Source: Macrotis lagotis
Taxonomy: Eukaryota > Chordata > Mammalia > Peramelemorphia > Peramelidae
DNA length: 64,000 nt
NCBI RefSeq assembly: GCF_037893015.1
Contig: NC_133666.1
Location: 566,155,237-566,219,236 of the forward strand
Direction: 5' to 3'
Both the position numbers and the translations under genes were made by a program. Under the pieces are notes generated by a model, which worked only from the letters and a program-made list of their open reading frames with translations, made no database searches and was not told the origin of the DNA. This document shows, in pieces, positions 1 through 11,599 of this stretch; position 1 is the first letter of the stretch; every line of letters begins with the position of its first letter.

Positions 1-59
1 TATTACCCTGTTATCTTGATGGAGGTTATATCTTCTCTGAAAACAGGATAGAACACTTT

Positions 60-200
60 TTTCTTCTAGCTTATGATGTTCTAATGAGTAACTCTCCAAG
101 AGGGAGGAAGAATTCATGAAACTACAGGGAGATGATAGAAACAAATTCTGAATCTTGATGTTTTCCTCTTAGAGATTAAAAGGCCTTATTTTTCTGAGGA
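60..200. repeat. Diverged repeat, copy A
   Basis: The segment resembles 1935-2070: shared CTCCAA...GGAAGAA.TCATGAA and CTT/TTAGATGTTTT.CTC...GATTAAAA blocks in the same order and orientation. The family is not recognised. The two copies are about 1.87 kb apart. Confidence 0.4.
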
Positions 201-278
201 TTAAATGAGATGATGCACATGAAAATGTTTCTTTTTAAAGGTGTGATGTGTTATGTCTGTGCAATTAATTGCATATAA

Positions 279-434
279 ATTTTTTTTAGGTTTTTTTTGG
301 CAAGGCAAACGGGGTTAAGTGGCTTGCCCAAGGCCACAAAGCTAGGTAATTATTAAATGTCTGAGACTGGATTTGAACCCAGGTACTCCTGACTCCAGGG
401 CCGGTGCTTTATCCACTACACCACCTAGCTGCCC
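279..434 (-). mobile_element. MAR1/WSINE-like tRNA-derived SINE
   Basis: Reads in reverse from a T-rich tail through GCAAGGCAAACGGGGTTAAG and CAGCTAGGTAATTATTAAAT to the tRNA-like head at CCACCTAGCTGCC. A perfect 9-bp target-site duplication TGCATATAA flanks it (270-278 and 435-443). Confidence 0.9.
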
Positions 435-443
435 TGCATATAA

Positions 444-1930
444 TATTTTAATTAGAAAAATCATGAATCAATAGGACCAAGACTGACTAGATAAAAGACT
501 GAAGTCTGTTCAAGACTAGCCATGGAGAGTAATATTACATTACTACTAGCTTTCATATTATCACAATGATTTGTGTTCAAAATGTAATCTAAAATATGCC
601 CAGGAAATAGATGTTTGGGAAAAAGAAATGTGACAGGAAAATAGACAGATAGAAAATGGGGACTCCGAAGATTAGTCTCATGCCCAAATAATCATAATAT
701 GACCTGGGTCTGTGGGTATTCCCTAAGGCAAGAATTATTAGTTCTTCTCTTTCCTTAGGGGTGGGGAAAAGGCAGTGTTAACACTTCTCCTGGATGTGCT
801 ATAACATGTGGGCACACTTGACCCAGTTTTATGAATATCTATTAAAAAAGTCATACTGGAACTTCTCTAGGATTTATGGAAGGATATGGATGAGTCACTT
901 GAGGTGATAAGGTGTGGAGGGGTTTCAGTCTGCAGCACTGGAAAGAATATCAATTAGATGAGGTCACAGATCTGGTGAAATGTGGAAGAAGGTACCTGCT
1001 GCAATAAATAGTGGGCTGTGTGGCATCAATTATGGACTAGATAAACATCATAAATCCTTCTGGTAGGGCATGTAAATTAATCTATGGAAGATATTCTAGG
1101 CTAAGTCTCTATTAATTAAAGAATGATCAACGAACAATCTCATACTAAATGATCATTTTAGGCTTCTGTGCTTATTGTATATGGATAAATTCCACCAGAA
1201 AAATGAAGCGATAGGAAAAAGGATATTGGCTTCCCTCATGGAATTTGTTCCTTGATTGAAGTGATAACAGTATCTTATTTCCTAGTTTTATTTCTTTTCT
1301 CTTGCAGTAATTCAAAATACTTTGTTTTTAGAAAACAAAGCAAAACAAAAATGCTCTGTTTGATAAAATATTCCATAAGCATGATCAGACTTAGAAAGGG
1401 CTGGGGCAGGGAATTCATAGGTGAGAATGTGCATTAATGGATTAGCAAAAAGTTAGCTTTAGATAATTAGGTGTGAGTAGAGTGATCTAGGTTTTATACA
1501 ACTTTTGAGGATTTTCTAATAAAAATACTCAACAAAATCAAAATCCATTTCACTGCAACTCCATAATCCTTTGAAAGGCAGAAGTAAAGAGGAATACAAT
1601 TTCTCTGCCTAAGCATTTAGGATATTATAATTTTTAAGCTATGGAAAAAATGCTTTCCTAAAAATAAAAAAAGTTCTCTTTTCAAGCCTTTTACAAATTT
1701 TGTTTCTAACTATTCTAGGTTACTGAATGCCTCAACCACCAAACACCTTCCCTTCCCTGTCAGGAAACTTCAAGAAATTCTAAAACAGTGACAAAATATC
1801 TATTGTGTTGGACAACACAGCTCAGTTTTATTTTTGTTCTGAGACTGCATCTTTTACTCATACAACAAAATCATGGACCTGATGTGGAGAAAAAATTCAC
1901 ATCCTCCCCCACAACTTAAAAGAGCTCTTT
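444..1930. other. Intergenic, no recognised feature
   Basis: AT-rich sequence. No convincing gene, RNA or repeat family is recognised; short ORFs show no family resemblance. Confidence 0.5.
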
Positions 1931-1934
1931 CACC

Positions 1935-2330
1935 TCCCTCCTATGGGGTTATGCTGAACAATCTCCAAAGAGAAGGAAGAACTCATGAAGATGTGGGGGA
2001 AGATGTGAATTGAGCCCTCTGTGAATATCCTGATTTAGATGTTTTTCTCCAGGGATTAAAAAAGGCAGCTGAGATAATATATTCTGTAATCTTACCATAA
2101 ACAAAGAGACAGAGAAGGAACCAGAAGCATATTGTAGTAAAATTATTATTGGCACACAGGCTGTAAGTATTGCTAGTATATAATTGGCCTGAGATCAATA
2201 TTAATCACTATGGAGGTCCCCTGTTGTGCATATAAGCTATGTAATGCAGTACCCCGGCACACTTGGACATGAGGAGAATATAAGCTTGTTTCATTTTTTT
2301 TTAACAATATCAAATCTTGTCTTGATTTAG
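1935..2330. repeat. Diverged repeat, copy B
   Basis: Its first 135 bases resemble copy A at 60-200. The remainder to about 2330 is unassigned. An old LTR pair is one possibility but no LTR ends are visible. Confidence 0.35.
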
Positions 2331-2369
2331 ATTTCTTGGTGGATTTTAAAGTCTTCTGCCACCTGAAAT

Positions 2370-2660
2370 GCTTTTGAACATCTCTTCCTACCAGCTTCCC
2401 TCCTCATTGTTTTACTGAAACTATTTTTTTTAAGTCATCAGAGTGAACATAACTACCAATGGCTTTTTTCAGTCTCTTTTTCTCCTCACTCAGTTCTCAA
2501 TGGACTTCTTGGTACCATTTATTACTGTTGACCTCTCCTTGCTTCTGTATACCTTTCTTCATCTCCCCTTGAGATCAAGAGCTGTCTTAATTTTCTATTT
2601 GTATATATCCAACATTTAGCAATGTAATATATAGTAAATGCTTTATAAATTCTTCATTTA
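2370..2660 (+). repeat. L2 LINE 3' end
   Basis: Pyrimidine-rich sequence followed by the typical L2 tail: CTTGAGATCAAGAGCTGTC..., then GTATATATCCAACATTTAGCA and AGTAAATGCTTTATAAAT. Confidence 0.6.
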
Positions 2661-3073
2661 TTCATTAATTTATCATCCAAATAGAAGCAAATTGTATTAT
2701 GAATTTTGATGGGATTAAATCATACTCTTGGGTTATGGATGAATCTAGGAAGACCCTAAAAGGAAAAATGAGAGAACCATGGACCTGGCAGGTCTTAAAA
2801 TCACATGAACAAAGGAAATATAAACTTAGAACTTCAAAAGTCTGCATGGTTACTTAAGTGGACAGCTCAAGGCTTGGAGGACCATCTGGAGTTTTACCCA
2901 GCTGTGTAGCTCCTTGAGTAGTAAATTTAGCAAATTTCTTAGAGGTGATGTAAATTAAGTCCTCTTATGAATGGAGCATGGAACAGAATACTTTTTTACA
3001 TAGAAAGTGATTGGCATATTTTAATTCTTAAACAGAGCATTATGCAATGAGTTGTCCTTAGATAAGAGACTAG

Positions 3074-3235
3074 ATCAGTGAGCCTTAACAATTTTTGTAT
3101 TATAGACCCCTTTGGAAGGTAGATAAGGCAAAGATTATAGATGAAGTCATTTATGTTCAAATAAATTTAATTTCTTTTTTTTTTTACTAAGTTCAAGAAC
3201 CTCCCCCCCCCCCCCGAAATCAATCTATGCACTTA
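3074..3235. repeat. Possible hAT-like DNA transposon remnant with a C13 run
   Basis: It begins with a CAGTGAGCCTTAAC end resembling hAT-Charlie termini, followed by AGACCCCTTTGG. A run of 13 C lies at 3203-3215. The far end is not clear. Confidence 0.35.
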
Positions 3236-3284
3236 ATGGAGATCCATGAATTCCTGAATTAAGTGAAGTATTCCAGTTAATAGA

Positions 3285-3515
3285 CAACTAGATGGCACAG
3301 TAGATAAAATATGAATCCCTGAATCATGAAAACCTGAGTTCAAATTCTGCTTCAGAAACTTGAGTATGTCAACTAACTTCTATCTGTCAGATTTTTATCC
3401 TTTCTAAAAGGAGGATAATAATAGCAAGGTTATTGTGAGGGGGAAATGAGATAATTTTTATAAAGTACTTTGTAAACCATAATGTTCTATATAAATACTA
3501 GTTTTATTATAGTTA
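3285..3515 (+). repeat. MIR/THER1-type SINE
   Basis: tRNA-like head (GATGGCACAGTAGATAAA), CORE-like CCTGAGTTCAAATTCTGC, then a tail with GGATAATAATAGCA, TTATTGTGAGG and AAAGTACTTTGTAAACC, ending in TATATAAATACTAG. Confidence 0.75.
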
Positions 3516-3586
3516 TTATTTTTTAACATCATGGAAGGGTTAACCAAAGTTCCAGTTTTAATTTTTGATTAAAGTATGGTGCATTA

Positions 3587-3713
3587 ATGGGCAGCAAGGT
3601 GGTGCAGTGGATAGAGCACTAGCCCTGGAGTCAGGAGTACCTGAGTTCAAATCTGGCCTCAGATACTTAATAATTACTTGGGCAAGTCACTTAACTCTAT
3701 TGCCTTAAATTTA
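3587..3713 (+). mobile_element. MAR1/WSINE-like SINE
   Basis: Head GGGCAGCAAGGTGGTGCAGT, then CCTGAGTTCAAATCTGGCCT and GGCAAGTCACTTAACTC. It is flanked by a 16-bp target-site duplication with 14 matches (3571-3586 and 3714-3729). Confidence 0.88.
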
Positions 3714-3729
3714 AAAGTATGGAACATTA

Positions 3730-4164
3730 GTACAAATGGTTGGTAAAAGATGTTTTGAACTTAACATCAGTGATTCGGTTACACAATGAGGGATCTAGTT
3801 TTGTTGTTGTAAGACAATGGGGTTACTAGCCTATTCCCAATCAATCATTCTGTAATGCTAATCATTGGTCAAAAAAATGTGATCAAGTGGAAAGTCACAA
3901 AAACATTGCTGATTTTACCTCCTTGAAATTTCTACCATAGACTTAGCCCCAGAAGCATTAAACCCACATATCATGAATACTTTCAGAAAACAACAAATAA
4001 ATTATTAGACAGGTTGAGCACAAAATAGCATCATGAAAGGTAAAGGTTTAATTGTAATAGACAGGAAAGGATTAACTTACTCATATGGGAATAATTCCTC
4101 CAGATGTTTATGAAAGGAATATTTCCGTATAAAGATTAAAATTAGTACAAAGCTAGAAGATTTG
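3730..4164. other. Intergenic, no recognised feature
   Basis: No gene or clear repeat is seen in this stretch. Confidence 0.45.
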
Positions 4165-4410
4165 AATCTAAGTGTCCACATAGAGCAACAGTTCTACAGT
4201 CAGGAAGGTTCAGTTCAGATCTGACCTTGGACACTATTTGTGTGGCCCTGGGTAACTTATTTAATCCTATTTGCCTCAGTTTTTAATCTTCATCTTCAGT
4301 AAAATGAGCTGGAGAAAGAAATGGCAAGCCACTAAAGTAATTTTGTCAAGAAATCACAAATGGGTAAAAAAGCATCAGATATGACTGAAACAACTGAATA
4401 ACAACATATT
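4165..4410 (+). repeat. tRNA-derived SINE with BovB/RTE-like tail
   Basis: A SINE body (GTCAGGAAGGTTCAG..., GCCTCAGTTTTTAATC) leads into GAGCTGGAGAAAGAAATGGC and AGATATGACTGAAACAACTG. That tail is shared with SINEs mobilised by RTE/BovB LINEs. Confidence 0.7.
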
Positions 4411-4488
4411 AATTCTATCAATTTTCTGTCAAAAATCTTTTCAACTTATATAGTAGAATGGGAAATATACCTAGAATAGATAGGATTT

Positions 4489-4638
4489 TTTTAAAGCTTT
4501 TGCAAGGCAAACGGGGTTAAGTGGCTTGCCCAAGGCCACACAGCTAGGTAATTATTAAGTGTCTGAGATCAGATTTGAACCCAGGTACTCCTGACTCCAG
4601 GGTCAGTGCTTTATCTACTACGCCACCTAGCTTCCCCT
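4489..4638 (-). mobile_element. MAR1/WSINE-like SINE
   Basis: Reverse-oriented copy with GGCAAACGGGGTTAAGTGGC and CCACACAGCTAGGTAATTAT. A perfect 10-bp target-site duplication GATAGGATTT flanks it (4479-4488 and 4639-4648). Confidence 0.92.
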
Positions 4639-4659
4639 GATAGGATTTCTAAGTAGACT

Positions 4660-5290
4660 TTCTGACACATAGACAGCATTATTTTTACATAACCTCACAG
4701 CAATCCTGTAAGGTAAATACTACATAGGTAGGTACCTTGTGAAGTCATTAACAAATTACCTCCAGGCCTATAAATATAGTACAAGAGAGCAGAGCATATA
4801 GAGTTCTTTAACTGCTCCAAGGGGAGAGAAAAGGCGTGAGATAATATAGTTGCTAGAGGCTTTCAGAGAGGGAAGGGGTATTTAAGGGAGATGACTTTTG
4901 TAGATACAGTGGAAAGTCCCAAATCTGCAGATGCTGCTCAAGGTGGCCTTGAGTCATTCAAGGCTGGTCTGGCCTCTGCAGTCAAGTCCAAGTTCACCTA
5001 AAGTTCACTTTGCAAAGAATAACTTTTAGTCAAGCAGCTCTGAACCTCAAAAATTCTTTTAATTGACTGGTTGATGTGTAATTCCACTGTCTTACTCCCC
5101 CCATGAAGAAGAGAAATTTTAACATATAGCATATTCATTACAGAACTCATATACACAAACAGTATCACTTATTATCCACTGAAATTAAAAGAGATTAAGT
5201 AAATTGTTTAGGTTTATATACCAGAAGTTGGGTTTGAACACAAGTTCTACTAACTCCAAAGTTAGAATTCTATTCAGTGTACATTTTCCA
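4660..5290 (-). repeat. Scattered MIR fragments in otherwise unassigned DNA
   Basis: MIR-like text occurs at about 4660-4760 (CCTCACAGCAATCCTGTAAG) and 5165-5285 (AGATTAAGTAAATTG... GGGTTTGAACACAAGTTCTA). The DNA between shows nothing recognised. Confidence 0.5.
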
Positions 5291-6320
5291 GTCTAAGGTA
5301 CTTTTGGATCACCCTTCTTAATAATCAGCTCTTTTATAGTTAGGATACTCCTTTTCTTTGTGAAGTTCCCATCTCTATCAATGATCACCAGCCCAGATTT
5401 GTCACATCTAGAATATTTCAAGTTTTACACAGAGTATCATAAAATTCTCAAAAAAAGTTTTTGAATTTGAATGCTGAAAATACAGTTTTAGTGGGAGATG
5501 AGAAGTGTAGCTCTGTCACATATCCAAGAAAATCCAAATAAGCTAAGGTTCTCCTCAAGTCAGTAATACAAAAGAAAAGGAAATTACAGACCAGTATCTA
5601 TATCAAATTTTCTATTCACAAGAATAAATCCTACTTAAACATGCATTAGTGCTTTCCATAGCTCCATAAACTTCACCACTATTTAAAGATAAGTATTTAC
5701 CATTTTCTTTTCTCCAGGAATTATGCAGAGGGTTTGCAAACTCTCATACAAAACTGAGATCTTTACATTAAGTAAACCAAATCAAGATTAACTGCATTTT
5801 TTGTATTCCAAGCCCAAACAGACTATTTCTCTACAGGAACTGAAGAAAAACAGTCACTGTGAGGTCTGTTGGTGATTAGCTTAATTAGTTAATGAATTAT
5901 CAAAGCATACACTCATTTCATCAAGATAAGAGAAAAGCACTACAAGAATAAATACTGGTTTTGCATGCAAGTCATGTTAGAAAAGAGAATAAAATGGAGA
6001 TTGAGTAATAATAGTAATAAAATGCATAACAGAATTGAAATGAAGAACAAAAGGTTAAAAGTTAAAAAGAATGTAAGGAAAGAGGGGGAGAACTACACCA
6101 TGAGGGTGGGAGAAGGAAAAAGAGAGAGGAAAGGAAAGGGGCAAAAGGGGTCATTTCATCCCCCCTTTTTAGGAATTGTTCCCAAATGTATAAAGAGGAA
6201 AACAAAATAAGCAGAAATACAAAAGAATGGCATGAAGTTGGTGTTTGGATCAGTTGTCTCTCTCAGTCTCTGCACTTAATCCTTTGGCAGTTATTTAATC
6301 TGGTTTTTTTCTGTCTGTTT
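5290..6320. other. Intergenic, purine-rich patch
   Basis: No gene recognised. About 6040-6170 is strongly purine-rich on the plus strand and so gives a lysine/arginine-rich ORF without family resemblance. Confidence 0.45.
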
Positions 6321-6324
6321 ATTT

Positions 6325-6535
6325 AAATAATGCTTTAAAGTTTACAAAGTACTTTACAAATGCTATCTCATTTAATTCTCACAACCATAGGAGGTACATA
6401 TTATTATGAATTCCCATTTATAGATGAGGAAATAAAATGAGAAATGTTAAATGATTTTCCCAGGATCACATAGCTAGGAAATGTAGGTCAAGTTTGAACT
6501 CAGTTTTTTTGTGTTGTTCTCTTTTTCCACTGAAT
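6325..6535 (-). repeat. MIR-type SINE
   Basis: Reverse order MIR: AAGTACTTTACAAATGCTAT, CTCACAACCATAGGAGGTA, CATTTATAGATGAGGAAAT, TCACATAGCTAGGAAATG and GTTTGAACTCAG. Confidence 0.75.
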
Positions 6536-6539
6536 AGTA

Positions 6540-7650
6540 TTGTTTTTTTCTAATTAAATGTAAAGATAGCTTTCAATATTCATTTTCATGAGATTTTGAG
6601 TTTCAAATTTTTCTCTTCCTTCCTTTCCCTCTTCCCCAAGACAACAAGCAATCTGATACATGCATATGTATCAGTACATTATATATAATATACATGTTCA
6701 GTCTTGTTACACATATTACCATATTAGCCATGTAGTGAAAGAAGAATCAGAACAAAAAGAAAAAAACCTTGAGAAAGAAAAAGAAAAAAATGCAAACAGT
6801 ACAATTTGATCTGCATTCAGACTCCATATTTCTTTCTCTTGATGCATTTTCCATCATAAATCTTTTGGAGTTTTCTTGTATCATTGTATTACTGAGAAGA
6901 GGTAAGTATCATAGCTGATCATCACACAATATTGTTATTAATGAGTATAATGTTCTTCTGGTTCTGTTTACTTCATTCAGCATCAGTTCATATAATGAAA
7001 GCTTCCTACTCATCATTTCTTATGGAACAATAATATTCCATTACATTCTTATAATACAACTTCTCCTGCCATTCCCCATTTGATGGGTATCCCCACAGTT
7101 TCCAATTCTGTGCTACCATAAAAAGATCTGTTATAAATATTTTTGTACATATGGTTCCTATTTCCCTTTATTATGATCTCTTTGGGATACAGATCTAGTA
7201 GTGGTATTGCTGGATCAAAGGGTATGTACAGTTCCAAACTTCTCTCCAGAAAAATTGAATCAGTTCATAACTCCATCAACAATGCATTAATGTCCTAGCT
7301 TTCCCATATCCTTTCCAATATTTGTCATTTTCCTTTTCTATCAAATTAGCCAATCTGATAGGAGTGAAGTGGTAACTCAGAGTTGTTTTGATTTTCATTT
7401 CTTTAATAGAAAGTGACTTAGATCATTTTTTCATATGCTAGAGATAGCTTTAATTTCTTCATCTGAAAATTGCCTGTTGATCTTTTGTCAATTGGGAAAT
7501 GACGATTCTTATAAATTTGATTCACTTCTCTGTATATTTTAGAAATGAAACTGTTATCAAAACACTGATTATAAAATTTGTTTCTTAACTTTCAGCTTTC
7601 CTTCTAATATTGGTTGCATTGGTTTTTAAACTCCAATTTTTTTCAATGAG
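6540..7650 (-). mobile_element. L1 LINE 3' fragment including ORF2 C-terminus
   Basis: Minus-strand translation gives YIPFDPAIPLLDLYPKE, the conserved C-terminal block of L1 ORF2p, in a decayed frame. The 3' UTR text toward 6540 (TTTCAATATTCATTTTCATG) matches the other L1 3' ends in this window. It is 5'-truncated near 7650 and not functional. Confidence 0.85.
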
Positions 7651-7859
7651 CCTTGATATATAATGATGTTCAGTCCCCTTAGTGCTCCATTTACCTTTCT
7701 TTGAACACATTCCATGTTGTTTCCTTTCTAAACTGTGATGGTCAGAACCACATGCATTCCATATATTCCTGTTGTAACTTTAATAGAGCAGAGTGCAGTA
7801 GGAATAGCACTTTTCTTATTCTGGACATGATGCCTCCATTAATAGAACTTGAAGTGGTA
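7651..7859. other. Unassigned sequence
   Basis: No recognised feature; a 65-codon ORF here has no family resemblance. Confidence 0.35.
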
Positions 7860-8145
7860 GAGAGTGTAAAAAAAAAGCTGGTTTCCAAGATAAGATAGAC
7901 CTGGGTTCACATCCTCCCTCTGACTCTATGATCATAGGCAAGTCACTTAACCTCTCAGTGTCCCAGACAACAGTTAAAAGTGGTTACTTAATAAGCATTT
8001 ACTAAATGCCTATTGTATTTACTTCACTTTCCTAATCTGTAAAATGAGCTGGAGAAGGAAATGAAAATTCCTGCAGTATTTTTTACAAGAAATCACCAAA
8101 AGGGGTTATGAAGAGTCAGATATGACTAAAATAACTTAATAACAA
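7860..8145 (+). repeat. tRNA-derived SINE with BovB/RTE-like tail
   Basis: SINE body (GACCTGGGTTCACATCC, GGCAAGTCACTTAACCTC) and tail AAATGAGCTGGAGAAGGAAA ... AGAGTCAGATATGACTAAAA. A short extra piece at about 7985-8025 resembles the start of another interspersed repeat. Confidence 0.7.
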
Positions 8146-8177
8146 ATAAGTGACAGAACAGATGTGAGTATAATTAT

Positions 8178-8490
8178 AGGACAGCTAGGTGCCAGAGTGG
8201 ATAAAAACACTGGTCTTGGAGTCAGGAGGACTGGAGTTTGAATCCCGACTCAAGACACTTCACACTAATTGTGTGACCTTGGGCAAGTCACTTAATCTGA
8301 TTGCCTCACATCCAGGGCAGTCTCCAATCGTCCTGATTCATATCTGGCCACTGAATTCAGATGATTCTGGAGGAGGAAGTGAGGTTGGTGACTTAGCATA
8401 GTTCCTCCTTTACTCAAATCCAATTCCTATGCTTGTCATAACATCATCTCTGATGTTGTGGTCTTCTTTGAAAATGAAGGACAAGTATAA
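8178..8490 (+). repeat. Long-tailed tRNA-derived SINE
   Basis: Head GGACAGCTAGGTGCCAGAGT and core GGGCAAGTCACTTAATCTGA. A long specific tail follows (CATCCAGGGCAGTCTCCAAT, GGTTGGTGACTTAGCATAG, GAAAATGAAGGACAAGTAT). The same tail occurs in the copies at 49800-50105 and 53112-54690. Confidence 0.75.
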
Positions 8491-8599
8491 CTGGCGAAAG
8501 AAGTTTCTATACCAAAGAATTCATAATTTTGGTAAGAAAAATAGTCACATTAATGATTTTGCTTGACACATCTGTTATCTAGGACCCTGAAACTTTTTA

Positions 8600-8745
8600 C
8601 CCTTTTGTAAAATTACTTTTGAAAATTTTATTTTATTTTACCAATTACATGCAAAGGCACTTTTCAACATTCATTCATTTGAGTTGCACATTTTTTCTAT
8701 CACCCTCCCTTAAAACTACCTCTTCCCCCTGATAGCAAATAATCT
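8600..8745 (-). repeat. L1 3'-end fragment
   Basis: CCAATTACATGCAAAGGCAC, TTTCAACATTCATTCATTTG and a CCTCCCTT-rich stretch match the 3' end of the L1 copies elsewhere in the window, in reverse orientation. Confidence 0.65.
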
Positions 8746-9364
8746 AGGACCCTAAAATTTAAGCTAATTATAATCTATTTGTGTTTCCCCATATTGTACT
8801 TGTGCAGCTAATTTTTTTCAACTCAAATCCAGGATGATACATGCATGCTGACTGCTTTCCACCATATTACTTTGACCCACTGTTTTAGCTTACTAATTAA
8901 TTTTAATCTGAACTCTGTAATCCAATATGTTCACTATGTCTTTCAGTATTTTTTATTTGTAAATTTGATAAGCACATGATTTATGCCTTTGCTCCCAAAA
9001 CCATGGGAAATACTGAGCAGAGGTCTAGTGTCAGACCCCTAATTCTTCCACTGCAGACCATTTTTGAATTTGCCATTCATTAGTTACTGTTTTTGTATAG
9101 TAATTCATCCCATTTCAGATACATTTAACATTCTAATATCTATCCCAGAACTTTACTTCTTGCCCACAAAATTAAATAAAGACAGAAAAACATTTTGTTC
9201 TAATCCAAGAATATTGACTCTAGTTTTTCTTTGATTTTAAAAAGAAATTAAACAATATGATTTAGAAAAAGAAACATTGATTTTGTTATCAGGGGACCTG
9301 CCCATGTGTCCAAATTTCTTAGCTTCCCTGAACCTGAGACTCATTTATTTTCCTCATCTCCATA

Positions 9365-9535
9365 ATGAAGATGGTACAGTAGATAAAGTACTGGGACTGA
9401 AGTCATAAGGACTCATCTTCCAAATTCAAATCTGGACTCAGACTAGATTTGTGACTCTGGGCAAGTCACTTAACCCATTTGTCTCAGTTTTCTCATCTAT
9501 AAAAATGAGATGGCTAAGGAAATATATATATATAT
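9365..9535 (+). repeat. tRNA-derived SINE, truncated
   Basis: TGGTACAGTAGATAAAGTAC, TCTGGGCAAGTCACTTAACC and CTCATCTATAAAAATGAGAT, ending in a short (TA)n at 9521-9534. Confidence 0.65.
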
Positions 9536-9764
9536 AAAACTACCCCAGTATGAATGACCTTTTATAACTTTTATGAAGGCATGGATTATTCCTGGTGGGG
9601 AAACTCCACCAACCAAAGTAGATTAACCTAATTCTTTGTAGGAAAGCTAGTCAAGTTAAGTTCCCAGTGTCTCTTCATCAGAGATTGGTAGATCTGCACC
9701 AGTTCTGCAATTGATAATCTTAGAGAGTTACCAGGGCACTGGGAATTGAAATTTTTTCCAATAT

Positions 9765-9850
9765 ACACAGCCAATATGTGTCAGAATTAGGGCTAGAACC
9801 CAAATATTCCTGATTCTGGGGCCAGTGCTCAGTCTACCATGCCATGATAT
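9765..9850 (-). repeat. MIR fragment
   Basis: CAGCCAATATGTGTCAGAAT, GGCTAGAACCCAAATATTCC and GCTCAGTCTACCATGCC in reverse MIR order. Confidence 0.6.
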
Positions 9851-10000
9851 GTCAGAATTTGCCAGTCAAGCTCATTGGCCTGTAGAACAAAGATTCCTCT
9901 CTTTTTGAAAATTAGTACATCAATTACCCATCTTGAGTTCTATGGCATCTCTCCATTTTCTTCAGTCTTTCAAAAAAGTTCCTTGACTAAAGCTTGGCAA

Positions 10001-10570
10001 GGCTAGGAGAACAAAGGATTACTAATACTTCTGAATAAAGTTTCTACTTTTCCAAAAACATGAATTTGATTATAATAATCAGGAATAATATAATCTGAGT
10101 GTTGATAGACTTTTGTGCAACTAGAATGGCTTAATAAATGTACTTTGCATCATTTCTGTATTTTTCTTATAACAAAACTACACAATTTTTCCAAAATAAT
10201 TTTTCCACTTATGTGTTAGTTGTGGGAAGAGCTATTTCATGTCCCCCTCTCCCTCACCAGAATTTGTATGACAGATATCTACTTCACTCACTTTACTAGA
10301 ATTTCATCTTGCCTGACTCTCTTGCAAAAGGAAAAAAAAATCAAGCAATTTATGCTACCTAATAAATATTATACCCTTTCTCTTACACTTAATTTTCTTT
10401 TGATTTTGCTCTGACTTTATTTTTTATTTACTAACCATGCTCTACCGTTTTGGCTTGATATGTAAACGTATAGGATTTATGATCTCTCAGGGTGAGTAAC
10501 TTCTAGGATAGGAACTACCCCTACCAATGAAGGTTATCCCTGATAATGATATAGCAGGTAAGTCTTACTC
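10001..10570. other. Intergenic, no recognised feature
   Basis: AT-rich; nothing supported. Confidence 0.45.
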
Positions 10571-10572
10571 AA

Positions 10573-10635
10573 GAAAACAAATGATTTGCCCAGAGTCATA
10601 TGGCTAGTGTCAGAAGAAGGAATTGAAGCCAAGTC
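10573..10635 (-). repeat. MIR fragment
   Basis: GATTTGCCCAGAGTCATATG followed by AATTGAAGCCAAGTC; a short reverse MIR core. Confidence 0.55.
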
Positions 10636-10639
10636 ATCT

Positions 10640-10855
10640 AGTTGGCCAGGTACAGTGGACTGAAATCAGGAAGAGTTATTTTCCTGAACTCACATCTGGA
10701 CTCAGACATTTATTAGCGGTGTGACTCTGGGCACTTAACTCTGTTTATCTCAGTTTCTTAATCTATAAAATGAGCTGGAGAAGAAAATGATCAAGAAAAC
10801 CTCAAAGGAAAACATGAAGAGCCAGATATGACTGGACAACAATAACAACGAAGTC
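10640..10855 (+). repeat. tRNA-derived SINE with BovB/RTE-like tail
   Basis: GTACAGTGGACTGAAATCAG, GTGTGACTCTGGGCACTTAA, AAATGAGCTGGAGAAGAAAA and AGAGCCAGATATGACTGGAC, ending in AACAATAACAAC. Confidence 0.7.
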
Positions 10856-10989
10856 TTGCTTATAAGTCAAATATTCTGCTATGTGATATTATTTCAATTT
10901 TGGCTTTATTTATTCTCTAAGGTAGTTTAGTACTTGTTTTAATTCTGAAGATAGAATGTTATAACTTTGTTTCTATGTTCTGTTTTTAT

Positions 10990-11115
10990 TCATAGAACCA
11001 TAAAACATAGGAACTGGAAAGGACTTTAGAGATCAATTAATCTATTCTCTTATTTTTGAATAGGGAAACTGAGGTTCAAAAACTCAATTTACCCAAAGTC
11101 ACATTGTTACTTTGG
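10990..11115. repeat. Ancient CR1/MIR-like repeat motif
   Basis: TCATAGAACCATAAAACATA, GGAACTGGAAAGGACTTTAG, then AGGGAAACTGAGGTTCAAAA. A second copy lies at 45115-45235. It resembles the end of CR1-type elements. Confidence 0.5.
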
Positions 11116-11599
11116 AAAATATTAAGGGGAAAAAAGTGGTTGATCATTCCAAGAAGACTGGAAAAAAGCAGGTATAACAAAACCTGCAGAAACTGCAGTT
11201 AAATGAGAATCTATTCCTTCCAAAACAAGTGTTGATTAAAAAAGGAGAGGAGCAAGTTTAGAATGAATTAGTAATAAAGTTGTCAAGCAAATTCACTCCA
11301 GATTAGGAGAAAAAAATTACAGGAAAAGACAGCTTGGAATATGGTGTCTTCATGATCTATTACATTTGATTGGCTGGTCACAAAATAGGCAATATAAATG
11401 GGCTACTTTAAATCTTATGACCAAATAAGGTCTTTCCTAGGAGGAAGTGAAAATAGTTTCTGCACAAAAAAAAATGCAAAGGAGACAGAGTGGCACAGAC
11501 TTCAATATAGGATAAGAATCCATGACATCATCTGGCTGAGTATTTCCTCAACTGATGCAAATATTCTGATCCAGTGACAGACACTGGCATTCTTGCTCC
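11116..11599. other. Intergenic, no recognised feature
   Basis: Nothing supported beyond background. Confidence 0.45.

Larger units (their letters stand above)
8880..10000. repeat. CR1/L3-like LINE remnant, interrupted
   Basis: Segments at about 8900-9130 (AAATTTGATAAGCACATGAT, ACCATTTTTGAATTTGCCAT) and 9855-9995 (GCCAGTCAAGCTCATTGGCC, TGAAAATTAGTACATCAATT) look like parts of one ancient CR1/L3 element. The SINEs at 9365 and 9765 lie between them. The assignment is by general resemblance. Confidence 0.45.

Noticed and set aside
3587..3660. tRNA gene
   Set aside because: The head of this and other SINEs has tRNA-like A and B box text (GTTCAAATC). It lacks a full cloverleaf and sits in a retroposed unit with A-rich tail and target-site duplications.
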